Shown here piece by piece: positions 41,636 to 51,030 of a stretch of DNA of 64,000 nucleotides. The notes below the pieces were generated by a model. It worked only from the letters and a program-made list of their open reading frames with translations, made no database searches and was not told where the DNA came from. Within the stretch, counting starts at the first letter, position 1, and the number at the start of each line of letters is the position of its first letter. Both the position numbers and the translations under genes were made by a program. Origin of the DNA: Agrococcus sp. ARC_14 (GTDB taxonomy: Bacteria; Actinomycetota; Actinomycetes; Actinomycetales; Microbacteriaceae); the NCBI RefSeq assembly GCF_022436485.1, contig NZ_JAKUDO010000002.1, forward strand, positions 124,001-188,000. The letters are read 5' to 3'.

Positions 41636-42568
41636 CTAGGGCAGGTGCAGGTCGATCCGCGACTCCGTCGCGTGCCAGCCCTCCGCCGCGAACGCCCGCT
41701 GCATCGGCACGTTCGCGTTGTCGGTGTCGGCGATGAGCGTGTGCGCGCCGTCGTCGAGCAGCCCTGCGGTCGCGGCGGCGACGAGCTCGCGCCCGAGGCC
41801 GCGACCCCGCGCATCTGCTGCGACCCCGACCTGCAGCACGAATCCGGTGCCGCTCGGCACGGTCAGCCACGAGACCAGCCCCGCGTCGCGCCGGCCGTCG
41901 GGCCCGTCGTCGACGGCGAACCGGATGCAGTCGATCGGGTCGGCGTGCAGCAGTTCGCGCGCCCATCGCTGCGCGGCGACCTCGAGCCCGTGCTCGGCGA
42001 CCGCCGCCTGATCGCGCACGTCGAGCGAGCCCGGCAGCACCCGCTCGAGCAGCGAGCTCAGCCGATCCTCGTCGCCCTCGACTGCGCGCTCGAGGCGCAG
42101 CCCAGGGGTCGCGCGAGCGTGCAGCAGCACGGCCGCCAGCTCGTAGTGCTGCCGCGTCACGAGCAGCCGCCAGCCGGCGGCCTCGAACTGCGTCAGCACG
42201 GCGCGCACCCGCGGGTCGGCGAGCGGCGCGTCGGCCGTCGCGCCGAACGAGACCTCTGCCTCGTCGCTCGGCAGCGCCCACTCGGTCGCCTGCCGCACGA
42301 GGCGGGCGGATGCGTCAGGGTCGTCGGGCAGGGCGAGCACGTCGATGAGACGGGCGTCGCCGAAGTCGCGAGCTGCGACCAGGCCGAGCAGATGCTCGCC
42401 CTCGGTCGCCGCCCAGACGAGATCGGGCCTGCGATGCCCGCGCTCGAAGGTGCGGTCGATGGCTTCGGGCGCCAGCCTGGCGCGGTTGGCGGGGGTGTCG
42501 ATCGTGCTGGTGCTGGCCAGCAGCCAGCGCTTCGCCTCGTCGGTCGAGGCAGGGGAGCGAAGCTCCAT
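41636..42568 (-). CDS. Two-domain GNAT acetyltransferase
   Basis: A 310-residue protein with a degenerate N-terminal GNAT half and a good C-terminal one: GFVLQVGVAADARGRGLGRELVAAATAGLL holds the acetyl-CoA loop, followed by NVPMQRAFAAEGWHATE. The size and tandem layout resemble mycothiol synthase (MshD), but similarity is not enough to assign that role. The ATG at 42568 has GGAGGA 5 nt upstream. A perfect hairpin and an 18-codon ORF lie in its leader, suggesting controlled expression. Confidence 0.82.
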   Translation of the reverse strand: MELRSPASTDEAKRWLLASTSTIDTPANRARLAPEAIDRTFERGHRRPDLVWAATEGEHLLGLVAARDFGDARLIDVLALPDDPDASARLVRQATEWALPSDEAEVSFGATADAPLADPRVRAVLTQFEAAGWRLLVTRQHYELAAVLLHARATPGLRLERAVEGDEDRLSSLLERVLPGSLDVRDQAAVAEHGLEVAAQRWARELLHADPIDCIRFAVDDGPDGRRDAGLVSWLTVPSGTGFVLQVGVAADARGRGLGRELVAAATAGLLDDGAHTLIADTDNANVPMQRAFAAEGWHATESRIDLHLP

Positions 42569-42583
42569 GTCGTCCTCCAGTCA

Positions 42584-42603
42584 GCACCGCGAGGACGCGG
42601 TGC
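42584..42603 (-). promoter_or_regulatory. Perfect hairpin between leader peptide and GNAT gene
   Basis: GCACCGCG (42584-42591) and CGCGGTGC (42596-42603) form an 8-bp stem with a 4-nt loop. In the mRNA it follows the stop codon of the leader ORF by 6 nt and ends 16 nt before the GNAT start codon, where it could affect termination or ribosome access. Confidence 0.55.
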
Positions 42604-42609
42604 GAACGG

Positions 42610-42666
42610 TCAGCCGACCTCGTCGACGGAGACGTCGCGGTCGAGGGCGGCAATGTGCGTGAACAT
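42610..42666 (-). CDS. Putative 18-residue leader peptide
   Basis: ATG preceded by a strong AGGAGG, encoding MFTHIAALDRDVSVDEVG, then TGA. It has its own TAGGCT -10 box at 42722-42717, giving a leader of about 45 nt. The GNAT gene starts 41 nt after the stop, with a perfect hairpin between. The peptide has no run of one amino acid that would name an attenuation signal. It may be a leader that couples or modulates GNAT translation, or simply a microprotein. Confidence 0.5.
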   Translation of the reverse strand: MFTHIAALDRDVSVDEVG

Positions 42667-42737
42667 CGCGACCTCCTCTCGACCTTCGGGCGTCTCAGCG
42701 GCGCCGGTTGGGGATGAGCCTAGCGCGAGCCGCGCAG

Positions 42738-43649
42738 TCACGGGATGAGCGGCATCTGCCCGGTCTCTGGCGGCATGGGGCGCGCCCGAGCGGCGGTGAG
42801 CGCGACGCCGGCCGAGGCCGCCACGACCAGTGTGAGCGCGAGCAGATCCCAGCCGGTCAGCAGCTCGCCGACGACCAGGAAGCCGAAGATCGCCGCGGCA
42901 GCGGGCTCGACCGCCATCATGATGCCGAACACGCGGGTCGCCACGCGGCGCAGCGCCAGCATCTCGAGGCCGTAGGCGATCGCGCTCGAGAGCATCGCGA
43001 TCGCGAAGGCGGGCAGCAGCACGCTCGGGTCGGCGGCGACCGCTCCGATCGCTCCCATGAGGCCGAACGGCAGCACCGCGACCGTCGCGATCACGAGGGC
43101 TCCGGCTAGCCCTCCCACGCCCGGCACGTTCTTGCCGACGGATGCCGAGGCGAGGATGTAGGCCGCCCAGCATCCGCCCGCCGCCAGCGCGAGCACCACG
43201 CCGATCGGGTCGAGCGAGCCACCGAGCGATTGCACGCCGAGCACCCCGACGCCGACTGCGGCCAGCCCCACCCAGGCGAAGTCGACCACTCGCTTCGACT
43301 GCACGAGCGCGAGCAGCAGCGGGCCGATGAGCTCGAGCGTGACCGCGACCGCGATCGGGATGCGCGGCAGCGCCAGGTAGAACAGCAGGTTCATGCCCGC
43401 GAGCGAGATGCCCAGGAACAGGATCGAGCGCCACGCCGCGCGGTTCCAGGTGCGGATGCGCGGGCGAGCGATCAGCAGCATCACGACGGCAGCGAACGCC
43501 AGGCGCAGCAGGGTCAGCCCCGCCGGGTCGATGCGGTCGAAGACGGTCTTGGCGATCGAGGCGCCGAACTGCACCGAGGCGATCGCGCCGAGCACGAGCA
43601 GCACGCCGGCGAGCATGCCGCCGGGGGAGAGGCGGCGGATGCGGGGCAT
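42738..43649 (-). CDS. EamA-family (RhtA-like) exporter
   Basis: A 303-residue, 10-span protein with two EamA repeats. It has FGASIAKTVFDRIDPAGLTLLRLAFAAVVMLL in the first and ILASASVGKNVPGVGGLAGAL and YGLEMLALRRVATRVFGIMMAVEPAAAAIFGFLVVGE in the second. RhtA-type members export threonine, homoserine and other amino acids. The substrate is unproven here. TAGGCT lies 6 nt before the ATG. Confidence 0.9.
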   Translation of the reverse strand: MPRIRRLSPGGMLAGVLLVLGAIASVQFGASIAKTVFDRIDPAGLTLLRLAFAAVVMLLIARPRIRTWNRAAWRSILFLGISLAGMNLLFYLALPRIPIAVAVTLELIGPLLLALVQSKRVVDFAWVGLAAVGVGVLGVQSLGGSLDPIGVVLALAAGGCWAAYILASASVGKNVPGVGGLAGALVIATVAVLPFGLMGAIGAVAADPSVLLPAFAIAMLSSAIAYGLEMLALRRVATRVFGIMMAVEPAAAAIFGFLVVGELLTGWDLLALTLVVAASAGVALTAARARPMPPETGQMPLIP

Positions 43650-43778
43650 TGCTTCAGCCTAGGACGGCCAGACCTGCGGAGCGAGGCGGCCGAGCGGACG
43701 TCGCACCGCCGTCATCCGCGCGGATGATCCTGAGCGCGGCTCGGGGCAATCCTCAGACGCTCCCGCCAGGATCGAGAC

Positions 43779-44807
43779 ATGCAGCCACCGAGCGAGCCGA
43801 GTCCCGGCGCACCCGAGCCGCTCCCCGTCTTCGTCGACCCGCTCAGGCAGCCGGCAGCGCTGCCGGGCCCGGACGCCGGCGGCATCGTCGTCGACGCCGT
43901 CGCCCGCAGCTTCGGCAGCGTGCAGGCGGTGCGACAGATGACCTTCCACGCCAAGCCCGGCCGCGTCACCGGCCTCATCGGCCCCAATGGAGCAGGCAAG
44001 ACGACGCTGCTGCTCATGCTCGCCTCGCTGCTCGCGCCCGATGCCGGCGCCATCCGGATCGAGGGCGCAGACCCCGTGAAGGATCCGCGATCGGTGCGTC
44101 GCGCGATGGGCTGGATGCCGGATGTGCTGGGCACGTGGCGCACGCTGACGCCGCTGACGATCCTCACCACGGTCGGGCGGCTGCACGGCCTGTCGAAGGC
44201 CGCAGCGCGCACCCGCGCCGACGAGCTGATCGTGCAGGCCAGGCTCGAGGAGCTCGCCAAGCGGCCCAGCCGCGTGCTCTCCCGCGGCCAGCAGCAGCGG
44301 CTCGGGCTGGCACGCGCGCTCGTGCACCGCCCGCGCGTGCTGCTGCTCGACGAGCCCGCAGCCGGGCTCGACCCGACCTCGCGCGTCGAGCTGCGCGAGC
44401 TGCTGCGCGGCTTCGCGGCAGAGGGCGGCACCGTGCTCATCTCGAGCCACGACCTGTCGGAGCTCGACGAGATGGCGCAGGATGCCGTCTTCGTCGACCG
44501 CGGCGAGGTCGTCGGCGGGGAGCGGCTCGTGCTTGCCCGGCAGGCGGCCCGCGAGTGGCGCATCCGTGCCCTCGACCCGGGCTCGTCCGGCGCCCCGGCA
44601 CTCAGCTACCAGCTCGCGCACATCGGCGTCTCCTTCGACCGCGTGCGCATCGAAGGAGAGATCGCCTACGTCGCGCTCGATCGCGACGAGGATGCGGCGG
44701 ATGTGCTCGCGCAGCTCGTGCGGGCGGGCGTCGCCGTCACCCACTTCGCGCCCAGCGTCGGCGACATCGAGCGCACCTACCTCGGCCTCGCGGGAGGCGC
44801 CCGATGA
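43779..44807 (+). CDS. ABC transporter ATP-binding protein
   Basis: A 342-residue protein. Walker A GPNGAGKT is at 68-75, the signature is LSRGQQQRLGLARAL, Walker B is VLLLDEPAAGLDP, and the H-loop is ISSHDLSE. The C-terminal 90 residues form an extra domain that ends in GDIERTYLGL, as in drug/multidrug exporter ATPases. It energises the permease whose gene overlaps its stop by ATGA. CAGGAT lies 6 nt before the ATG. Substrate unknown. Confidence 0.94.
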   Translation: MQPPSEPSPGAPEPLPVFVDPLRQPAALPGPDAGGIVVDAVARSFGSVQAVRQMTFHAKPGRVTGLIGPNGAGKTTLLLMLASLLAPDAGAIRIEGADPVKDPRSVRRAMGWMPDVLGTWRTLTPLTILTTVGRLHGLSKAAARTRADELIVQARLEELAKRPSRVLSRGQQQRLGLARALVHRPRVLLLDEPAAGLDPTSRVELRELLRGFAAEGGTVLISSHDLSELDEMAQDAVFVDRGEVVGGERLVLARQAAREWRIRALDPGSSGAPALSYQLAHIGVSFDRVRIEGEIAYVALDRDEDAADVLAQLVRAGVAVTHFAPSVGDIERTYLGLAGGAR

Positions 44808-45844
44808 GCGGCTGGCTGCGCATGCTCGGCGTTGTCGTCGGCCTCGAGCTCAAGCAGCGGGTGCGCTCGGTCGCCTGGTACGTGCTGCTCGGCATCGTCG
44901 CGCTCGTCGTCGGCGGCGTGATCGTGGTGCTCTACGCATCGCTGCAGGGCTACCAGCGCGACCTCGGCAACGCGATCTTCGCGATGACGATCTTCTTGGT
45001 GATGCTCGTCACCTCGCTCGTCACGCCCGCGCTCTCCGGCAACGCCATCAACGGCGATCGCGACGGCGGCACGCTCGCCTCCACGCAGGTCACGCAGGTG
45101 AGCGGCACGCAGCTCGTGCTCGGCAAGGTGCTCGGCGCCTGGATCGCCTCGCTCGGCTTCCTCGCCGTCTGCCTGCCCTTCATGGTGGCCTCCGCGATGC
45201 TCGGTGGCCTCCGCATGGAGGCGGTGCTGATCTCGATCCCGCTGGTGGTGCTCGAGATCGGCGTCATCTCTGCCATCGGCGTCGGCCTCTCCGGGCTCAT
45301 CCGCAAGCCTGTGCTGTCGACGGTCGTCACCTACCTCGTGGTGGCGTTCTTCTCGGTCGGCACGCTCATCGGATTCGGCGTCGGCACGGTCGCCTTCCAG
45401 ACCGAGGAGACTCGCGACGAGATCGTCTGGGACTACGACGAGGAGACCTTCGAGACCACCTGCCGCGAGACCGACCGCACCTACGAGACGGTCGTCCCAC
45501 GGCCCGACCGGGTGTGGTGGATGCTCGCGGCCAACCCCTACGTGATCCTTGCCGACGCCATCCCACCCGCGCTTGCAGCTGACGGGTACCCCACCGACGT
45601 CTTCAGCCAGATCGCGCTCGCGGTGCGCAGCGTGCAGGAGCCGCCGCACGAGGAGTCCTGCGCCGACTACGGGCCCGACGGCAGCTATGTCGACCCCTAC
45701 GAGGACATCTACGAGCGCACCGCGCCGAGCTGGTTCGTCGGCATCGCCATCCACCTGGCGCTCGCTGCACTCGCGGTGTGGGGCGCGATCGCGGCCGTTC
45801 GCGCACCGGCGCGCACGCTCGCGCCGGGCAGCCGCATCGCGTGA
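44804..45844 (+). CDS. ABC-2-type permease
   Basis: A 346-residue protein with about six spans. The segment MLVTSLVTPALSGNAINGDRDGGTLASTQVTQVSGTQLVLGKVLGAW is the usual ABC-2 coupling region. A large, acidic outside domain lies between spans 5 and 6: Asp/Glu/Tyr-rich, with two cysteines (CRETDRTYE and EESCADYG) that could form a disulfide. This inserted domain is unusual for the family and may recognise the cargo or an envelope partner. It is coupled by a 4-nt overlap to the ATPase gene. Confidence 0.9.
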   Translation: MSGWLRMLGVVVGLELKQRVRSVAWYVLLGIVALVVGGVIVVLYASLQGYQRDLGNAIFAMTIFLVMLVTSLVTPALSGNAINGDRDGGTLASTQVTQVSGTQLVLGKVLGAWIASLGFLAVCLPFMVASAMLGGLRMEAVLISIPLVVLEIGVISAIGVGLSGLIRKPVLSTVVTYLVVAFFSVGTLIGFGVGTVAFQTEETRDEIVWDYDEETFETTCRETDRTYETVVPRPDRVWWMLAANPYVILADAIPPALAADGYPTDVFSQIALAVRSVQEPPHEESCADYGPDGSYVDPYEDIYERTAPSWFVGIAIHLALAALAVWGAIAAVRAPARTLAPGSRIA

Positions 45845-45861
45845 CCCGCGAAGATAGGCGC

Positions 45862-46335
45862 ATGGCGCTTCCCACCAAAGCAACCGGCATCCAGCAGCAG
45901 CTGCTCGCGATGGGCATCGATCGCGAGATCATCCACTTCCCCGAGGGCGTGCACACCGCCAAGGCGGCCGCGGCGGCGCTCGGCATCGAGGTCGGTGCGA
46001 TCGCGAACTCGCTGATCTTCTGGATGGCGGATGCGCCGCTGCTGGTGATGACGTCGGGTCGCCACCGCGTCGACACGGTCGCGCTCGCCGAGCAGCTCGG
46101 CGAGGGAGCGATCGAGCGCGCGACGCCGGAGCAGGTGCGCGCAGCCACTGGGCAGGTGATCGGCGGCGTCGCGCCGCTCGGGCACCCGGCGCCCATCCGC
46201 ACGCTCGTCGACACGGCGCTGCGGGACTACCCGCTGCTGTCTGCGGCGGCCGGCACCCCCGACACGGTCTTCATGCTCAGCTATGCAGAGCTGCTGCAGA
46301 TCACCGGCGGCGAGGAGCGCGCGGTGGAGCTCTGA
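45862..46335 (+). CDS. ybaK: YbaK/EbsC-type aminoacyl-tRNA deacylase
   Basis: A 157-residue protein. It has the YbaK fold sequence FPEGVHTAKAAAAALGIEVGAIANSLIFWMADAPLLVMTSGRHRVD, then GQVIGGVAPLGHPAPIRTLVDTALRDYPLLSAAAGTPDTVF. The conserved Lys in TAKAAAAAL and the GGVAPLGH motif are present. Members clear mischarged tRNA, classically Cys-tRNA(Pro). GAAGAT lies 6 nt before the ATG. Confidence 0.9.
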   Translation: MALPTKATGIQQQLLAMGIDREIIHFPEGVHTAKAAAAALGIEVGAIANSLIFWMADAPLLVMTSGRHRVDTVALAEQLGEGAIERATPEQVRAATGQVIGGVAPLGHPAPIRTLVDTALRDYPLLSAAAGTPDTVFMLSYAELLQITGGEERAVEL

Positions 46336-46396
46336 GCGGCTGAGCGGTGGAGTACTGCACAGCGCCCTGAAACATCCGCGTCCTACACTCACGAGG

Positions 46397-48619
46397 GTGA
46401 CTGACACGACACCCGAACTGCCGGTCTGGCCAGGAGAGGCGTACCCGCTGGGCGCCACCTTCGACGGCACCGGCACCAACTTCGCGATCTACACCGAGTC
46501 CGCGGAGAAGGTCGAGCTCTGCCTCTTCGACGATGCCGGCGCCGAGACGCGCGTCGAGCTCACGGAGGTCGACGCCTTCGTCTGGCACGCCTACCTGCCG
46601 ACGGTGCAGCCCGGCCAGCGCTACGGCTACCGCGTGCACGGGGAGTACGACCCGGAGCAGGGCCTGCGCCACAACCCGGCGAAGCTGCTGCTCGACCCCT
46701 ACGCGAAGGCCACCAGCGGCACCATCGAGTGGGGCCAGCCGCTGCACAGCTATGAGTTCGGCGATCCGCTCAGCCGCAACGACGACGACTCGGCACCCCA
46801 CATGGTCAAGGGCGTCGTCATCAACCCGTTCTTCGACTGGACGGGCGACCGCCACCCCCGCACGCCGTACAACGAGTCGCTCATCTACGAGGCACACGTC
46901 AAGGGCATGACGCAGACACATCCCGATGTGCCCGAGCAGCTCCGGGGCACCTACGCGGGTCTCGCGCACCCGTCGATCATCGCCCATCTGCAGAAGATCG
47001 GCATCACCGCGATCGAGCTCATGCCGGTGCACCAGTTCGTGCACGACGCGACGCTGCTCGAGAAGGGGCTGCGCAACTACTGGGGCTACAACACGCTCAG
47101 CTTCTTCGCGCCGCACGCCGAATACGCAGGCACCGGCGAGCTCGGCCAGCAGGTGCAGGAGTTCAAGGCGATGGTGAAGGCGATGCACGACGCGGGCATC
47201 GAGGTGCTGCTCGACGTGGTCTACAACCACACGGCCGAGGGCAACCACTTCGGGCCGACGCTCAGCTGGCGCGGCATCGACAACCAGGCCTACTACCGCC
47301 TCGTCGACGGCGATCAGCAGCACTACATGGACTACACCGGCACGGGCAACAGCCTCAACGTCGGCAATCCGCACGCCCTGCAGATGATCATGGACAGCCT
47401 GCGCTACTGGGTGACGGAGATGCACGTCGACGGCTTCCGCTTCGACCTGGCCGCGACGCTCGCACGCGAGTTCTACGACGTCGACAAGCTCTCCACCTTC
47501 TTCGAGCTCGTGCAGCAGGATCCGGTGATCAGCCAGGTCAAGCTCATCGCAGAGCCGTGGGACATCGGCCCCGGCGGCTACCAGGTGGGCAACTTCCCGC
47601 CGCAGTGGACGGAATGGAACGGCGAGTATCGCGACCAGGTGCGCGACTTCTGGCGCGGCGAGCCGACGGCACTGGGGGAGTTCGCCAGCCGCCTGGCCGG
47701 CTCCGCCGACCTCTACGAGCACTCGGGCCGCCGTCCCGTCGCATCCATCAACTTCATCACGGCGCACGACGGCTTCACGCTCCGCGACCTGGTGAGCTAC
47801 AACGAGAAGCACAACGACGCCAACGGCGAGGACGGCAACGACGGCGAGAGCCACAACCGCTCCTACAACCACGGCGCCGAGGGCCCGACCGATGACGCCG
47901 AGATCCTCAACGTTCGCGCTCGGCAGCAGCGCAACTTCCTGGCGACGCTGCTGCTGAGCCAGGGCGTGCCGATGCTGCTGCACGGCGACGAGCTGGGCCG
48001 CACCCAGCAGGGCAACAACAACACCTACGCGCAGGACTCCGAGCTCAGCTGGATCGACTGGGAGCGCATCGACCAGCCGCTCATCGAGTTCACTGCGGCG
48101 ATCGCGCGGCTGCGGCACGATCACCCGACCTTCCGGCGCAAGCGATTCTTCACCGGCAACACGGTGCGAACGGGCGACGGTGAGCGTCTCAACGACATCG
48201 TCTGGCTGCGGCTCGACGCGACCCCCATGGGCCCTGACGACTGGGACGGCGATTCCGATCAGTCGCTCGGCATGTACCTCAACGGTCACGGCATCGCCGG
48301 CCGCGGCGCCCGAGGCGAGCGCATCGTGGACGACCACTTCCTGCTCTACGTCAATGCCTCGGCCGAGGAGCACGAGCTGACGCTGCCCGGCGCAGAGTTC
48401 GCCGAGGCCTGGGACGTGCTGATCGACACGGGCGCCGAGTCCGCCCACGACGACCCTCGTCTCGCCGGCGGCGTCCAGGCGCTCCGGCCCCGCAGCTTCG
48501 TGCTGCTGCGCGAGCACACCACACCGATCGACCCCGACTTCTCGGTCGCAGCCTCGATCGCCGCGAACCGCGCGTCGTCCGCGCCCGAGCCCGACGAACC
48601 ATCCGCCGCCGAATCCTGA
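46397..48619 (+). CDS. glgX: Glycogen debranching enzyme GlgX/TreX
   Basis: A 740-residue GH13 enzyme. The N-terminal carbohydrate-binding domain begins GEAYPLGATFDGTGTNFAIY. In the TIM barrel the nucleophile Asp lies in MHVDGFRFDLAATL, the acid Glu in KLIAEPWDIGPGGYQ, and the third acid in NFITAHDGFTLRDLVSYNEKHN. It hydrolyses alpha-1,6 branches of glycogen to give maltooligosaccharides for TreY. The GTG at 46397 has TACACT 7 nt upstream. It is the first gene of glgX-treY-treZ, with a 9-nt gap to treY. Confidence 0.95.
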   Translation: MTDTTPELPVWPGEAYPLGATFDGTGTNFAIYTESAEKVELCLFDDAGAETRVELTEVDAFVWHAYLPTVQPGQRYGYRVHGEYDPEQGLRHNPAKLLLDPYAKATSGTIEWGQPLHSYEFGDPLSRNDDDSAPHMVKGVVINPFFDWTGDRHPRTPYNESLIYEAHVKGMTQTHPDVPEQLRGTYAGLAHPSIIAHLQKIGITAIELMPVHQFVHDATLLEKGLRNYWGYNTLSFFAPHAEYAGTGELGQQVQEFKAMVKAMHDAGIEVLLDVVYNHTAEGNHFGPTLSWRGIDNQAYYRLVDGDQQHYMDYTGTGNSLNVGNPHALQMIMDSLRYWVTEMHVDGFRFDLAATLAREFYDVDKLSTFFELVQQDPVISQVKLIAEPWDIGPGGYQVGNFPPQWTEWNGEYRDQVRDFWRGEPTALGEFASRLAGSADLYEHSGRRPVASINFITAHDGFTLRDLVSYNEKHNDANGEDGNDGESHNRSYNHGAEGPTDDAEILNVRARQQRNFLATLLLSQGVPMLLHGDELGRTQQGNNNTYAQDSELSWIDWERIDQPLIEFTAAIARLRHDHPTFRRKRFFTGNTVRTGDGERLNDIVWLRLDATPMGPDDWDGDSDQSLGMYLNGHGIAGRGARGERIVDDHFLLYVNASAEEHELTLPGAEFAEAWDVLIDTGAESAHDDPRLAGGVQALRPRSFVLLREHTTPIDPDFSVAASIAANRASSAPEPDEPSAAES

Positions 48620-48628
48620 GGAGCCCCG

Positions 48629-50989
48629 TTGCGCACGCCGCAGAGCACGTACCGACTGCAGATCACCGAGGAGTTCACCCTCTTCGATGCGGCCGAGCGG
48701 CTTGAGGCGCTCGCCGATCTCGGCGTCGACTGGGTCTATCTGTCGCCGATCCTGCAGGCCGAGCCGGGCTCGAACCACGGCTACGACGTCGTCTCGCATA
48801 CGAGAGTCGACGCGGCGCGCGGGGGAGCGGAGGGGTTGGATGCGGTGGCCGAGGTGGCCCGCAGGCTCGGCATGGGCGTGCTGGTCGACATCGTGCCCAA
48901 CCACGTGGGCATCGCGACGCCCGAGCGCAACAGCTGGTGGTGGCAGGTGCTGCGCGACGGCCGCGAGAGCCCGATCGCGGATGCGTTCGACATCGACTGG
49001 GAGGCCGGCGGCGGCAAGGTGCTGGTGCCGATCGTGGGTGACGACGACTGGTCAGAGGACGGCACGGTCGGCCACCTGACGCTCGAGCCCGCCGCCGATG
49101 GCGACGGCGCCCAGGAAGCCGGCGCCGCCGCACTGCGCTACTGGGACACCAGGCTGCCCGTCGCGCCCGGCACCGGCGACGGCTCGCCGCAGGAGGTGCT
49201 GGCGCGCCAGCACTACCGGCTCGGCCACTGGCAGCAGGCCGACGACCGGCTGAACTACCGGCGCTTCTTCGCGGTGACGACGCTCGCCGCCGTGCGGGTC
49301 GAGCTGCCGGAGGTCTTCGACGCCACGCACGTCGAGATCGAGCGCTGGTTCGACGAGCGGCTCGTGCAGGGCCTCCGCGTCGACCACCCCGACGGCCTGC
49401 GCGATCCGGCCGGCTACCTCGAGGATCTCGACCGGCTGACGGGCGGCGCCTTCGTGCTGGTCGAGAAGATCCTGGAGCCGGGCGAGGAGCTGCCGCGATG
49501 GGCGGCGGCCGGCACGACCGGCTACGACACCCTCGGCCTCATCGACCGGCTGCTCACCGACGGCTCGTCCGCCGACGCCCTCGACGCGCTCGACACCCGC
49601 CTGCGGGGCGGCGAGGCCGTCGACTGGCAGGCGATGACGCACACCACGAAGCGCGCCATCGCGGACGGCATCCTGCGCGCAGAGGTGCTGCGTCTCGAGC
49701 GCGAGGTGCGGGCGGCGGATGCGTGGGGCGACGGCGGCGCGCCGGCCGACACCGCCGACGCGATCGCCGAGCTGCTCGCCTGCTTCCCGGTCTACCGCTC
49801 GTACCTGCCGGAGGGGCTCGAGCATCTCGGCACGGCGGCCGAGCGCGCCAAGCAGCACCGTCCAGAGCTCGCCGACACGATCGACGCGCTGCTGCCGGTG
49901 CTCGGCAACGCCAGGCAGGATGCGGCGCTGCGGTTCCAGCAGACCAGCGGCATGGTGATGGCGAAGGGCGTCGAGGACACCGCGTTCTACCGCTACTCGC
50001 GGCTCACGAGCCTCAACGAGGTGGGCGGCGACCCGGAGGTCTTCGCGGTCGATCTGCAGGAGTTCCACGCACGCATGGCACGGCGGCAGGCCGAATGGCC
50101 GCACGCCATGAACGCCCTGTCGACGCACGACACCAAGCGCGGCGAGGACGTGCGCGCGCGCATCACCACGATCGCCGAGGTCCCGAGTGCCTGGGAGGAG
50201 CTGCTCGACAAGCTCCTCGTGCTCGCCCCGCAGCAGGGCCGAACCTTCGCCAACCTGCTGCTGCAGGCCGTCGTCGGCGCCTGGCCGGCCAGCGAGGAGC
50301 GCCTCGTCGCCTACAGCGTCAAGGCGGCGCGCGAGGCCGATGCGCACACGCACTGGACCGCTCCCGACCTCACCTTCGAGGCCGACCTGGCCCAGCTCAT
50401 CCGCCTGGTCATCGCGCCGCCGCCTGCGACGGCGGTCGAGGCGTTCCTGGCCGAGACCGAGGAGGGATTCCGCGCCAACGTGCTCTCGGCGAAGCTGCTC
50501 AATCTCACGATCCCTGGCTTCCCGGACGTCTACCAGGGCTCGGAGGCGCTCGAGCGGTCGCTCGTCGACCCCGACAACCGCAGGCCGATCGATTGGGAGC
50601 GGATGGATGCGCTGCGCGCGCAGGCGGTCGAGCCGCTGGCGGGCGGGTGGGATCTCGAGGTCGCGAAGACCCGGCTCGTGCGCGAGGCGCTGCGCCTGCG
50701 CCGCGCGCACCCCGAGCGCTTCGAGGCCTACGCGCCGCTGCTCGCGCACGGCGACGCGGCCGAGCACGCGATCGCGTTCGATCGCGGCGGGGCGATCACG
50801 GTCGCGACCCGCCTGCCGATCGCGCTCGCGGCGCGCGGCGGCTGGGGCGACACGACGGTGCAGCTGCCGGAGGGCAGCTGGCGCGAGCTGCTCACCGGCC
50901 GCGAGCTGCGCGGCGGCAAGACCCTTCTCGCCTCGCTGCTGGAGACGCTCCCGGTCGCGCTCCTCACCCGCGACACGACGGCCGAGTAG
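48629..50989 (+). CDS. treY: Maltooligosyl trehalose synthase
   Basis: A 786-residue GH13 enzyme starting at TTG with a TGAGGAG ribosome site 8 nt upstream. It begins [28 protein letters not shown], and has SRTHGYDV-like [19 protein letters not shown], the nucleophile in [16 protein letters not shown], the acid in [15 protein letters not shown], and the third Asp in [17 protein letters not shown]. It converts the reducing-end alpha-1,4 bond of maltodextrin into an alpha-1,1 bond. Its product is cut by TreZ, encoded 41 nt downstream. Confidence 0.96.
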   Translation: MRTPQSTYRLQITEEFTLFDAAERLEALADLGVDWVYLSPILQAEPGSNHGYDVVSHTRVDAARGGAEGLDAVAEVARRLGMGVLVDIVPNHVGIATPERNSWWWQVLRDGRESPIADAFDIDWEAGGGKVLVPIVGDDDWSEDGTVGHLTLEPAADGDGAQEAGAAALRYWDTRLPVAPGTGDGSPQEVLARQHYRLGHWQQADDRLNYRRFFAVTTLAAVRVELPEVFDATHVEIERWFDERLVQGLRVDHPDGLRDPAGYLEDLDRLTGGAFVLVEKILEPGEELPRWAAAGTTGYDTLGLIDRLLTDGSSADALDALDTRLRGGEAVDWQAMTHTTKRAIADGILRAEVLRLEREVRAADAWGDGGAPADTADAIAELLACFPVYRSYLPEGLEHLGTAAERAKQHRPELADTIDALLPVLGNARQDAALRFQQTSGMVMAKGVEDTAFYRYSRLTSLNEVGGDPEVFAVDLQEFHARMARRQAEWPHAMNALSTHDTKRGEDVRARITTIAEVPSAWEELLDKLLVLAPQQGRTFANLLLQAVVGAWPASEERLVAYSVKAAREADAHTHWTAPDLTFEADLAQLIRLVIAPPPATAVEAFLAETEEGFRANVLSAKLLNLTIPGFPDVYQGSEALERSLVDPDNRRPIDWERMDALRAQAVEPLAGGWDLEVAKTRLVREALRLRRAHPERFEAYAPLLAHGDAAEHAIAFDRGGAITVATRLPIALAARGGWGDTTVQLPEGSWRELLTGRELRGGKTLLASLLETLPVALLTRDTTAE

Positions 50990-51030
50990 ACGCCGGGGCG
51001 TCGTATCGAGACCCTGACCCAGGAGACACG

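Noticed and set aside
41636..42568. Assigning the two-domain GNAT as mycothiol synthase MshD
   Set aside because: The size and layout fit, but I cannot see sequence strong enough to separate it from other tandem GNATs.
46301..48904. 867-codon minus-strand open frame opposite glgX
   Set aside because: GlgX catalytic motifs are all on the plus strand; the antisense frame is a shadow.
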